From the NCBI RefSeq assembly GCF_020171345.1, contig NZ_JAIUZM010000001.1, positions 1,550,001 through 1,614,000 of the forward strand: a stretch of DNA of 64,000 nt. The letters run 5' to 3'. The first letter of the stretch is position 1; each line of letters starts with the position of its first letter. The DNA comes from Microbulbifer agarilyticus. GTDB lineage: Bacteria > Pseudomonadota > Gammaproteobacteria > Pseudomonadales > Cellvibrionaceae. Below the pieces are notes generated by a model that worked only from the letters and a program-made list of their open reading frames with translations, ran no database searches and was not told the origin of the DNA. Shown one piece after another: positions 17,501-26,547 of the stretch. The position numbers and the translations under genes were made by a program.

Positions 17501-20500
17501 TCAATCCTGTTTTTGCGCTGGGTACTCCGCGTCCAGCTCACCAATTTTACGCGCCACCTGTCCCGGCGAGCCAGTGCGGCGAGCCAGTACATCATAGGCC
17601 GTCGGCACGATGTAAATAGTGAACAGTGTGGCCGCGAGCACCCCGAACAACACCACGGTACCGATCACCGCGCGGGTCTCGGAACCCGCACCGGATGACA
17701 GCAGCAGTGGCAGCGAGCCCGCTGCGGTGGTGATGCCGGTCATCAGGATCGGGCGCAGGCGGGTTTCCGCTGCCTGGCGCAGTGCCTGGCCAAATTCTAC
17801 GCCGCGATCGCGCAACTGGTTTGCAAATTCCACGATCAGGATGCCGTTTTTGGCGGCAAGTCCCACCAGCATGATCAACCCCACCTGACTGTAAATGTTC
17901 AGCGATTGATTGGTCAGCAGCAGGCCCAGCAGGGCGCCGGCCATGGCCAGTGGCACCGTGAACATGATCACCAGCGGGTGCACGAAGCTCTCGAACTGGG
18001 CGGCGAGCACCAGGAATACCACCAGCGCGCCGAGCAGTATCGCAAACAGAATGGTGTTGCCGGAATCCTGGAAGTTCTTGGATTGCCCCTTGTAGTCAAC
18101 CACCGGGGTGCCTTCCAGATTATCTGCCACCAGCTGGTTCAGGTAGGCCAGCGCCTCTCCCAGTACCAGGCCATCGGCCAGATTGGCGTCCAGGGTAATC
18201 GCGCGCACCCGGTTGTAGCGTTGCAGCTGCGGTGAGTCCGCGTATTCGCTGACTTCCACCAGGCTCTGCAGCGGGATCAGCGCACCACTGGTTTTGGAGC
18301 GCACGTAGAGGTTCTCGAGGCTGTCCGGGGTGCGTTGCAGGTCCCGCTCGCCTTCAAGAATTACGTCGTACTCCTCGCCGTTGTTGATAAAGGTGGTGGC
18401 GCGCAGGGAGCCGAACATGGTCTGCAGGGTGGTGCCCACATCGCTCACCTGAACCCCCAGGTCCGCGGCGCGCTCGTAGTCCACATTGATGCGCAGCTGC
18501 GGCTGGGTTTCCTTGTAGTCCCAGTCGACGCCGAGCAGTCCCGGGTTGGATTCCGCCAGCGCCTGGTTCAGCTGGTCGCGCCACCCGGTGAGCTGGCCGT
18601 AGCTGCTACCGCCCAGTACAAATTGCACCGGCTTGCCGAGGCCACCACCGAAACTCTGGCGCATCACCGGGAAGGCGCGCACACCGCTCAGGTCTTTCAC
18701 CGCCGCGCGCACCTGGTTCATCAGCTCGAATGCGGAGGGGCGTTCACCCCAGGGTGCCAGGGTGAAGATCACCATACCGGTATTGAACGTGGCCGAAGTG
18801 CCGAAGGAACGCGGTGAGCGCACCAGCAGGCGGTTGACGTAACCCTTGTCCACCAGCGGCATCAGGCGCTCTTCGATGGTGTCCATGTACTCCTGCATGT
18901 ACTGGTAGCTGGCGCCCTCGGGGCCGTTGACCAGCAGGAAGAAGGAGCCGCGGTCTTCCCGCGGGGCATATTCGGTGGGGATCAGACGGAATGCCAGCGC
19001 AGCGAATGCCATTACCCCGAGAAACACCACACCGGCAATCCAGTGTTTGCGCAGCAACACATCCAGCCCGCGGCTGTAGCGGTGCTGCACGCGGGTCAGC
19101 GCCTTGTCCATGAAGCGGGTGGCCGCGTTGTGGGAATCGCTGGGACGGATCAGCTTGGCGGCGAGCATCGGCGACAGGGTAAGCGCGGTGATGGAGGAGA
19201 AGATCACCGCCGCCGACATGGTCAGCGCAAACTCGGAAAACAGCCGGCCGATATCCCCCTCGAGGAAGGTGATGGGTACGAACACCGCCACCAGCACCAG
19301 GGTGGTGGCGACCACCGCAAAGCCCACCTCGCGCGCACCGCGGTAGGCGGCCAGCAACGGCGGTTCGCCGTACTCATCCATGCGCCGGAAAATGTTTTCC
19401 AGCACCACGATGGCGTCGTCCACCACCAGGCCGATGGCCAGTACCAGCGCCAACAGGGTGAGCAGGTTGATACTGAAACCGAACGCATACAGCAGGATTG
19501 AGGTGGCGATCAGGGACACCGGTACGGTAACCGCGGGCACCAGCGTTGCGCGCCAGTTACCCAGGAACAGGTAGATCACCAGGGTCACCAGAATCACCGC
19601 GATGGCCAGGGTGGTGTACACCTCCTTGATCGCCTCGGATACGAAAACCGAAGCGTCGTAACTCTGGCTGAGGCGCATACCGTCCGGCAGGGACTTGTTG
19701 ACCTCAACCATCTCCGCCTTGGCCGCTTCCGCCACGGCGACGATGTTGCCGGTGGACTGGCGGGTAATACCGATGCCCACCATGGGCTCGCCATTGCCGC
19801 GGAAAGTCGAGCGGTCTTCCGCGGAGCCCAGTTCGACCCGCGCCACATCGCCCAGGCGCACCACATGTCCGCTGTCACCGGTGGTGATGGCGAGACGGGC
19901 AAAGTCTTCGGCGCTCTGGAACTGGCGCTGCAGGCGCAGGGTGAACTGACGATCGCTGGACTCCAGATAGCCCGCGGGCAACTCGCGGTTTTCCGCACGC
20001 AGCGCCTGTTCGATATCTGCACTGGTGACGTTATGCGCGGTCATCGCGCCGCGGTCCAGCCAGATACGCATGGCGAAGTCCTTGGCACCACCGACCCGCA
20101 CCCGCGCCACGCCGTCGAGTACCGAGAAGCGGTCCACCAGGTAGCGGTTGGCGTAGTCGGTCAGTTCCGGCACGGTCATGCGGTCGGAGGTCAGGTTCAG
20201 CCAGATCACCACGTCGTCGCTGCTGTCGACCTTTTCGATCTCGGGCGGATCCGCTTCCACCGGCAGGTTGTTCAGCACCCCGGAGACGCGGTCGCGCACA
20301 TCGTTGGTGGCGCCATCCACGTCGCGGTTGATATTGAACTCGATGGAAATGCGCGAGCGCCCGTCGCTGCTGGACGAGGTGACCGTCTTGATGCCCTCAA
20401 TACCGGCGATGCGGTCTTCGATCAGGCGGGTGATGCGGGTCTCGACAATCTCCGCAGAGGCACCGGGATAGTTGGTGTCGATGGAGACAATCGGCGGGTC

Positions 20501-20620
20501 GATATCCGGGTACTCGCGCAGCGCCAGGCGGTCGAAGCTGATCAGGCCGAATACCACCAGCAGCAGCGACAGTACCAGTGCAAAAACCGGGCGTTTGACC
20601 GCCGTATCACTGATGATCAT
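17501..20620 (-). CDS. RND efflux transporter permease
   Basis: This 1,039-residue inner-membrane permease belongs to the hydrophobe/amphiphile efflux RND family (AcrB/MexF-like). It has the N-terminal helix and porter motif (REYPDIDPP), the proton-relay helix-4 pair in GLVVDDAIVVLENI, and the C-terminal helices GLAAKNGILIVEFANQ. Length is normal and no truncation is seen. It should pump organic solutes or drugs with the periplasmic adaptor encoded just upstream, whose stop overlaps this start codon by 4 bases. No outer-membrane channel gene is adjacent, so a TolC-type protein must come from elsewhere. Substrates cannot be predicted. Confidence 0.93.
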   Translation of the reverse strand: MIISDTAVKRPVFALVLSLLLVVFGLISFDRLALREYPDIDPPIVSIDTNYPGASAEIVETRITRLIEDRIAGIEGIKTVTSSSSDGRSRISIEFNINRDVDGATNDVRDRVSGVLNNLPVEADPPEIEKVDSSDDVVIWLNLTSDRMTVPELTDYANRYLVDRFSVLDGVARVRVGGAKDFAMRIWLDRGAMTAHNVTSADIEQALRAENRELPAGYLESSDRQFTLRLQRQFQSAEDFARLAITTGDSGHVVRLGDVARVELGSAEDRSTFRGNGEPMVGIGITRQSTGNIVAVAEAAKAEMVEVNKSLPDGMRLSQSYDASVFVSEAIKEVYTTLAIAVILVTLVIYLFLGNWRATLVPAVTVPVSLIATSILLYAFGFSINLLTLLALVLAIGLVVDDAIVVLENIFRRMDEYGEPPLLAAYRGAREVGFAVVATTLVLVAVFVPITFLEGDIGRLFSEFALTMSAAVIFSSITALTLSPMLAAKLIRPSDSHNAATRFMDKALTRVQHRYSRGLDVLLRKHWIAGVVFLGVMAFAALAFRLIPTEYAPREDRGSFFLLVNGPEGASYQYMQEYMDTIEERLMPLVDKGYVNRLLVRSPRSFGTSATFNTGMVIFTLAPWGERPSAFELMNQVRAAVKDLSGVRAFPVMRQSFGGGLGKPVQFVLGGSSYGQLTGWRDQLNQALAESNPGLLGVDWDYKETQPQLRINVDYERAADLGVQVSDVGTTLQTMFGSLRATTFINNGEEYDVILEGERDLQRTPDSLENLYVRSKTSGALIPLQSLVEVSEYADSPQLQRYNRVRAITLDANLADGLVLGEALAYLNQLVADNLEGTPVVDYKGQSKNFQDSGNTILFAILLGALVVFLVLAAQFESFVHPLVIMFTVPLAMAGALLGLLLTNQSLNIYSQVGLIMLVGLAAKNGILIVEFANQLRDRGVEFGQALRQAAETRLRPILMTGITTAAGSLPLLLSSGAGSETRAVIGTVVLFGVLAATLFTIYIVPTAYDVLARRTGSPGQVARKIGELDAEYPAQKQD

Positions 20621-21696
20621 TGCTTGTGGGCCCCGTTCTCAACTTCCACGGCAACGGGCTGGCCGTCGCGAATATGCAGCGTGCCACGGGTCACTACCTG
20701 GTCGCCCTGAGACAGGCCGGTGAGTACCTCTACCTTACCTTCGTAGCGCTGGCCGATCTGCACCTCGCGGCGCTGCACCATATGCCCGCCTTCGGTTTTC
20801 TTCACCACGTACACCGACTGTTCACCGGCCAGCGGTACCAGCGCGGCCTCCGGAATCGTCAGTGCGCGACGCGGGTTGGTGACAACGCGTACGCGCAACA
20901 GCATGCCGGGCTTGAGCTGGCCGTCGCGATTGTCGAGGCGGCCGCGCACAGTAAACGCTCGGGTCTGCGGGTCTACGCGCGCCTCGACAATCATCACTTC
21001 GCCGTTGAACACGCGGTTGGGGTAGGCCTGGCTTGTTGCCTCGATGGCCATGCCGCCGCTGATCGCGGACAGCTGGCGCTCGGGTACGGTGAAGTCCAGC
21101 TTCAGGCGCGCGCTGTCCTGAATGGTGGTGATTTCGGTGGTCGGGGTCACCAGGCTGCCGACGCTGATATTGCGCAGGCCCAGCTGGCCGTCAAACGGGG
21201 CGCGGATAATGCGATCGTCGATGCGCGCCTGCAGGCCATCCACCAGTGCGCGGGTTTCGGCCACCTGCGTCTCGGCGGCCTCCAGTTGTTCGCGGGTGGT
21301 GAGGTTTTTGGTTACCAGGCCGCGCAGGCGCTTTGCATCGCGCTCGTAGCGCTGCAGGGTGGCGCGAGCACGCGCCAGTTCCGCCTTTTCCTCGCCGTGG
21401 CTCAGTTCCACCAGCACATCGCCGGCCTTTACGCGCTGGCCGCTCTCAAAGTGCACGCGGCTGATGTGTTCCGTGACCCCCGCGCGAATGGAGACAAACT
21501 CCCACGCCTTGGCGGTGCCGAGGGCTTCTACCGGGTTGGAGATCTGTTCCAGCTCGACCGGCGCTGCGCGCACCGGCACCGGGGCCTTGTTCGGTTGCGC
21601 CAGGGCGGCAGAGGGCAGCAGCAGTGTGGCGACGAGGGCGAGCCTGGCACAGGCGGGCTGCAGGGCACTTAGGGTGGATACACCAATGGATTTCAT
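20617..21696 (-). CDS. RND efflux periplasmic adaptor subunit
   Basis: This 359-residue membrane-fusion protein has a signal peptide ending at SAALA near residue 33. The split lipoyl domain shows SGQRVKAGDVLVEL and IRAPFDGQLGLRNISVGSLV. A coiled-coil hairpin (about 105-160) lies between them, followed by beta-barrel and membrane-proximal domains ending in GDQVVTRG. It bridges the RND permease to an outer-membrane channel. It is translationally coupled to the permease gene by an ATGA-type overlap. No local regulator gene is adjacent. Confidence 0.92.
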   Translation of the reverse strand: MKSIGVSTLSALQPACARLALVATLLLPSAALAQPNKAPVPVRAAPVELEQISNPVEALGTAKAWEFVSIRAGVTEHISRVHFESGQRVKAGDVLVELSHGEEKAELARARATLQRYERDAKRLRGLVTKNLTTREQLEAAETQVAETRALVDGLQARIDDRIIRAPFDGQLGLRNISVGSLVTPTTEITTIQDSARLKLDFTVPERQLSAISGGMAIEATSQAYPNRVFNGEVMIVEARVDPQTRAFTVRGRLDNRDGQLKPGMLLRVRVVTNPRRALTIPEAALVPLAGEQSVYVVKKTEGGHMVQRREVQIGQRYEGKVEVLTGLSQGDQVVTRGTLHIRDGQPVAVEVENGAHKQ

Positions 21697-21849
21697 GTTG
21701 TGTAGGGCGGTCTGTATTTGTGGTTATGGTCGGCGAGTGGTCGAAATAAACCTCCGCCGAATGGAAATCTTGCGTTGGATCAGAGAAGTTGCTGCAGCAA
21801 CATTTACGCCAGAGTAACCGGCGGAGATCTCAAAGAGGGGGGAGTTTAC

Positions 21850-21889
21850 AAAAATTTACCTCCCGCCGAGCAGGCGGCGAGAGGTAAAT
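21850..21889 (-). terminator. Rho-independent terminator of the M1 peptidase gene
   Basis: On the minus strand ATTTACCTC pairs with GAGGTAAAT around an inner GC stem and is followed by TTTTTG. It lies 54 bases past the M1 peptidase stop codon. Confidence 0.8.
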
Positions 21890-21942
21890 CGACGAACGTT
21901 TTACTCCGCGGGATTATCCGCTACGGAGTGTGGTGAGACGGC

Positions 21943-23961
21943 TCAATCGCCGTAGATAATTTTGCTGTTTACCTTGACGGTGAGCGGGTGGTAGCCGGGC
22001 TTGGCTTTTTCAAAAATCCGTTTGGCGCTATCGCTCTGGCCGTGCACCATCATGTTGCGGTACAGCGGGCGCAGGAACTTGTTGCGGCCGATGGTTACCA
22101 GGAAATCTTCCAGACGAGGCTCGGCGGGCTTGTATTGGTTGCGCACCGCAATCATCAACCAGCTGAATGCGATCTCATTATTTTTCGACTGGGTGAGATT
22201 AAAGGTGCTGTCCAGCTCGGCCAGTTGGTCTTCGCTCAGTTTCTCCGGCATGCCATCGAGGAAATATTTCCACTGGTGGAAGGTCCAGCCCTCGGTGTCG
22301 ATGTCGCTGGCCTTGATCTCGCCGTTTAGCCACTGCTGGCGTATCGGGTCCAGCTTGGTAAACGCATCGGAACTGGGCTGCGGTGCACCTTCTGGAATAC
22401 CGGGTTCGAAAATCCACTGCTGGATACGCGCGCGGTCGAGCTTGTCCGGGTACTGTTTTAACAGCGTTTCGTCCAGATACTTCACAAAGTCTTCCGTGGT
22501 GATGCTCTGGAAGGCGAAGTGGTTGAAGTAGTCCATCAGGAATTGGTCGAAGTTCTCACGACCGATTTTTTGTTCCAGTTCGTACAGGAACAGGGAGCCC
22601 TTTTCGTAAGGGATATTGGAAAAGACTTCATCGGGATCGCGACCGCGCAGGTCGATGGCCATGATCTCGTCTTTGTCTTCGCGGTCATCCAGGTCGGCCT
22701 TCAGGTCGTCGTAACCAAGGGCCATTTCCATCTGATAGCGCTCGTCACCGTACACAAACTGCATGATGCGGTTGGTGAGGTAGGTGGTGAAACCCTCGTT
22801 CAGCCACAGGTCGCGCCAGCTGGCATTGGTAATCAGGTTGCCGGACCAGGAGTGTGCCAGTTCGTGGGCAATCAGGGCGACCAGGCTCTTGTCACCGGCG
22901 ATGACCGTGGGGGTGATAAAGCTCAAGCGCGGGTTTTCCATGCCGCCAAACGGGAAGCTCGGGGGCAGGATCAGCAGGTCGTAGCGGTCCCAGCGGTAGG
23001 GCCCGTAATTTTTCTCGGTAACCTCCAGCATGTCTTCGGTGTCTTCGAACTCGGCGGCTGCTGCGTCCAGCAGTTCCGGCTCGGCGTAGACGCCGGTGCG
23101 CTCGCCCATGGGTTTGAACTCTAAATTGCCAATGCCGAGGGCAATCAGGTAAGACGGGATCGGTTGCGGCATTTCAAATTCGTAAACGCCGTCTTTTTCC
23201 GTCTCCGGGTCGTTGTTGGCGCTCATTACCGCCAGCAGTTCTTCCGGAGTACGGATGGTGGCCTTGTAGGTCACGCGCACCTTGGGGGAGTCCTGCAGCG
23301 GGATAAAGCTGCGCGCGTGGATCGCCTGTGCCTGGGTAAACAGGAAGGGGTGCTTTTTGCCGGCGGTTTGCTCCGGCTCCAACCACTGTACACCGGAAGC
23401 GCCCGGGGAAGTCTGGTACTGGATGGCGACCCGGTTGGCGCCCTTGGGCAGATTGATCTTCAGCGGGGTCCCCAGATTGGGGTCGGTTTTGCCCAGGCTG
23501 AACTTCACATCCTGCAGGCTGGTGCCAACACCCGCGCGCACATTGGTTACGTCGAGATCGCGGGTGTCGAGAATCAGCGCCGGGTTCTTCTGGGTGAGGC
23601 GCTGGATATCCAGGATCGCTTCGCCCTTCAGTACTTTGTTGTCAAAGTCTGCGGTGAGGTCCAGATCCACATGTTTGATCAGGTAATCGTTGGTGTTGGC
23701 GAAGGAGTGGTAGTCGACACCGGATTCGGGGCCCGCCTGCTGCGCCATCGGTGCGGACTTTTCCAAGTCTTCTGGCGTGTATTTGGTGGTGCTTTCTGGA
23801 ATGTCGCCGGCACTCTCGCCGCTGGCGGCAGCTTCCTGCTTAGCCTTGCTTGCGTCGGTATCCGCGGGTTTGCCGCACGCGCCGAGTGTGACCAGGCTGG
23901 CGGTAAGCAGCCCGGCACCGATCAGGCGGCCGAGGCTGGTGTGAAACAATTGGGGCAGCAT
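21943..23961 (-). CDS. M1 family metallopeptidase lipoprotein
   Basis: This 672-residue zinc aminopeptidase resembles leukotriene-A4-hydrolase-type M1 enzymes. It has the exopeptidase motif GGMENP (339-344), zinc ligands in HELAH (366-370) and Glu389 in WLNEGF. The C-terminal helical domain follows. A lipobox (TLGAC near residue 29) indicates anchoring as a lipoprotein, probably facing the periplasm. It would cleave N-terminal residues from peptides for nutrition or turnover. It is flanked by its own terminator and is probably monocistronic. Confidence 0.92.
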   Translation of the reverse strand: MLPQLFHTSLGRLIGAGLLTASLVTLGACGKPADTDASKAKQEAAASGESAGDIPESTTKYTPEDLEKSAPMAQQAGPESGVDYHSFANTNDYLIKHVDLDLTADFDNKVLKGEAILDIQRLTQKNPALILDTRDLDVTNVRAGVGTSLQDVKFSLGKTDPNLGTPLKINLPKGANRVAIQYQTSPGASGVQWLEPEQTAGKKHPFLFTQAQAIHARSFIPLQDSPKVRVTYKATIRTPEELLAVMSANNDPETEKDGVYEFEMPQPIPSYLIALGIGNLEFKPMGERTGVYAEPELLDAAAAEFEDTEDMLEVTEKNYGPYRWDRYDLLILPPSFPFGGMENPRLSFITPTVIAGDKSLVALIAHELAHSWSGNLITNASWRDLWLNEGFTTYLTNRIMQFVYGDERYQMEMALGYDDLKADLDDREDKDEIMAIDLRGRDPDEVFSNIPYEKGSLFLYELEQKIGRENFDQFLMDYFNHFAFQSITTEDFVKYLDETLLKQYPDKLDRARIQQWIFEPGIPEGAPQPSSDAFTKLDPIRQQWLNGEIKASDIDTEGWTFHQWKYFLDGMPEKLSEDQLAELDSTFNLTQSKNNEIAFSWLMIAVRNQYKPAEPRLEDFLVTIGRNKFLRPLYRNMMVHGQSDSAKRIFEKAKPGYHPLTVKVNSKIIYGD

Positions 23962-24130
23962 GTTGGGCTCCGTGATTGTTGTATTTCTTGAGTGAGAATC
24001 GGGTGAATTCTTCGCGGGACAGAATACCCAATCACACGGGTGGCGGGGAAATTGGATTTCTGTTTTGGTCCTAGGTTAGACCGAATTTTGAGGTTTTGCC
24101 CCGGATAGGCAGCGCTGGGCAGTGGTGATG

Positions 24131-24169
24131 AGCCCCGGGCATCACCCTGTAAAGGTGGTGCCGGGGGCT
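24131..24169 (-). terminator. long hairpin downstream of the FimX-like gene
   Basis: AGCCCC...GGGGGCT arms form an imperfect 16-17-bp stem starting 12 bases after the FimX-like stop codon. There is no clear T-run. It is probably a termination or 3'-end stabilising structure. Confidence 0.45.
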
Positions 24170-24180
24170 GCCGGGTGGGA

Positions 24181-26268
24181 TTAGTCCAGGCTGAAGTCGA
24201 AGTCCATTTCGTCCGCGGGCGGCTGAACATAGTAGCCCTGGATGTAGTCGGTACTGGACTGCCACAGGGTGGGCAGCATACTGGCCTGTTCGATATGCGG
24301 GACAATAACCTTGATGTCGCTTTCCTTGAGCTGGCTGACGAGGTTGACCAGCGTTTCGCTGTCTTCGCCCTGATCCTGCACCTCGCGCACGAAAGAGGCA
24401 TCGATCTTGGCCAGATCCACCTTTACGTGTTCCAGCGCCTTGAACGGGCTGAGGCCGGTACCGAAGCTGCACACGGCAACGCGGCAACCCAGGTCCTGGA
24501 CTTGTTTGGCAAAGTCGCGCGCGGCGTGCAGGTTGCTGCTGAGGTCTTCGGCGCGCAGCTGGAAGGTCACGTTTTTGGGGGCCACCTTGGATGCCTTGAA
24601 GGCCACACCCAGCCAGGCGGGCAGGCTGCCGTCTTTTAGGGAGGGCGCGGTCAGGTGGATGAGAATGGAGGCGGCGTTACCCTGGCTGTTTTTTGCCGCG
24701 ACGGCTTTCATCGCATTGAGGATTACCCAGCGATCCATCTTGCAGGACAAGCCCGCGTCACCCAGGGTTTCGAGGAAGGCCATGGGGGCCAGCTCCTCCT
24801 TGCCGTCTACGAGACGCACCAGCACCTCGTAGAGTTTTTCACCGCTGCCCTGCAGGCTGAGGATCGGCTGGTACAGCAGCTTGAAGTTGCCTGCTTCCAG
24901 CGCCTGTGCAACCCGCGCGCGCAGATAGGTATCGGTATCGCCGCCCTGTTGTTCGCCGTCGGGTTCAAACAGGGCAAAACCGTTGCCATTGTCTTTGGTT
25001 AGGGCCTGGTCGTGGGCCTTGGAGGCCTGCTCCAGCACCTTGTCCGCATTGCCAGAGGTTTCACTCAGCAGGGAGATGCCGATGGAGGCGGTGATGTGCA
25101 CGGTTTTGCCCGCGGCCTCGAAAATGGTATCCGCCACTTTTTGCAGCAACTCTTTCGAGCGGGACTCGGCGCTGTCCGGTGTGGTTTCCGGCATCAGCAG
25201 GCAGTAACTTTCCTCACCATAACGGGCGATGACATCGCCGCGACGCACACTGCTCTGCAGGAGTTCGGCGAACTTTTTGTGCACCTGATCGGCGCCGGCG
25301 ACGCCAACCACCTGCTGCACGGATTCCTCGAAACGGTCAATCTCGATAAACATCAGGCCGCCGGTGCGCTGGGATCCCGCTGCAGACTGGATGGCACTGT
25401 TGAGCAGCTGTACAAAGCGCTGGCGGTTGTACAGGCCGGTTGCGGAGTCGCGGCTCTTGGCTTCGCTGAGCTGCGCTTCCAGCTCCTCGGTGTTGCCGGT
25501 GCTGGCGGCGATGCGCACCTGTAGGCAGCGCTCCTCGTCGTACACCGTCGACAGTACTTCCGCCTTGGTGGCGAGTGGCGTGCCCTTGGCGGTGCGCGCG
25601 GTGAACTGCCACTCCTGGGCTTCCACCTCATTGTTGTTGATGGCACAGCTGCGCAGGAATTCACGCGCGTCCGGCTGCTCGCCTTCGGTCAGCATGTCGA
25701 TCAGCGGCTGGTATTCCACATCATCGCGGTCCTCGTAGCCGAAGCGCTCGGCGAAAGACTCGTTGGCGTAAACAATCAGGCCATCGGAAATGTAGGCGAT
25801 GGCGTCCTTGGAGCTGTCCAGCAGTTCTTTGGTGCGGTTGAGTGTGGCGTGGTAGCGGCGTTGGTGCTGACGAGCCTGGCGGCGCTCTTCCAGTGCGCTG
25901 AGTTCGCGCTGGATGGTCAGCAGCAGATGCTGATCCTCATCGATGGTAACCACGTCGCGGGCGCCGGCTTTCAGGCCTTCCACCACCGGCTGCGAGCCTG
26001 CTCGTTCGGTAAGCAAAATCGCGGGAACGTCTTTCTGCAGTTTGCTGATGGTGCGGATGGCGGTCGCCGCTTCCAGCTGCTTACCCTGCTCTGCGGCAAT
26101 CAGCAGATCCCAGGTGTGTTCCTGCAGGAGCTTGGTCAGCGCCGCCTCGCTGGCGACGTGCTTGGCGCGGTTGGGCCGGCCGGCATTGTGCAGCATGCTC
26201 ACCAGTCGCTGGGCCTCGGCCGGGACATCGTGAATAAGAAGAAGGCGGATGGTGTTTTCGCTGCTCAT
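24181..26268 (-). CDS. fimX: FimX-like REC-PAS-GGDEF-EAL c-di-GMP effector
   Basis: This 695-residue protein has a degenerate receiver (about 5-125), PAS (about 150-255), GGDEF (about 265-430) and EAL (about 445-690). The GGDEF motif is YGEES (350-354) and the EAL motif is EVL (481-483), so neither catalytic site is intact. P. aeruginosa FimX, a c-di-GMP receptor for type IV pilus assembly and twitching, has the same order, length (about 691) and EVL motif. There too the gene lies close to serB, which is 7 kb away here. I infer a c-di-GMP-binding, non-hydrolysing pilus regulator. An alternative is another degenerate dual-domain protein. Confidence 0.85.
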   Translation of the reverse strand: MSSENTIRLLLIHDVPAEAQRLVSMLHNAGRPNRAKHVASEAALTKLLQEHTWDLLIAAEQGKQLEAATAIRTISKLQKDVPAILLTERAGSQPVVEGLKAGARDVVTIDEDQHLLLTIQRELSALEERRQARQHQRRYHATLNRTKELLDSSKDAIAYISDGLIVYANESFAERFGYEDRDDVEYQPLIDMLTEGEQPDAREFLRSCAINNNEVEAQEWQFTARTAKGTPLATKAEVLSTVYDEERCLQVRIAASTGNTEELEAQLSEAKSRDSATGLYNRQRFVQLLNSAIQSAAGSQRTGGLMFIEIDRFEESVQQVVGVAGADQVHKKFAELLQSSVRRGDVIARYGEESYCLLMPETTPDSAESRSKELLQKVADTIFEAAGKTVHITASIGISLLSETSGNADKVLEQASKAHDQALTKDNGNGFALFEPDGEQQGGDTDTYLRARVAQALEAGNFKLLYQPILSLQGSGEKLYEVLVRLVDGKEELAPMAFLETLGDAGLSCKMDRWVILNAMKAVAAKNSQGNAASILIHLTAPSLKDGSLPAWLGVAFKASKVAPKNVTFQLRAEDLSSNLHAARDFAKQVQDLGCRVAVCSFGTGLSPFKALEHVKVDLAKIDASFVREVQDQGEDSETLVNLVSQLKESDIKVIVPHIEQASMLPTLWQSSTDYIQGYYVQPPADEMDFDFSLD

Positions 26269-26547
26269 TGTGTTCCTGTTGTACTGCGTCGCGGCGGTTA
26301 TTTTTAATTGTTCACTCTGATCGGTTTCAGATCGACCGCTTCCCTGCCGGTGCCCGCCCCGGTTGAGGCGGTCCAGTACCGCGAACCTGATAGTTTAGGT
26401 CGTTATAAATACCGTGAACAAGTGCACAGTCGGCACTCTGGGATATGGTTCTACGTTCCTGGAAAGTGAAGGGAAAATCTTCGCCATTGTGCACAAGAAT
26501 TGTGCCGTAGATGGGCGGGGGCACTGGTGAGGTGCCCGGGAGACCAT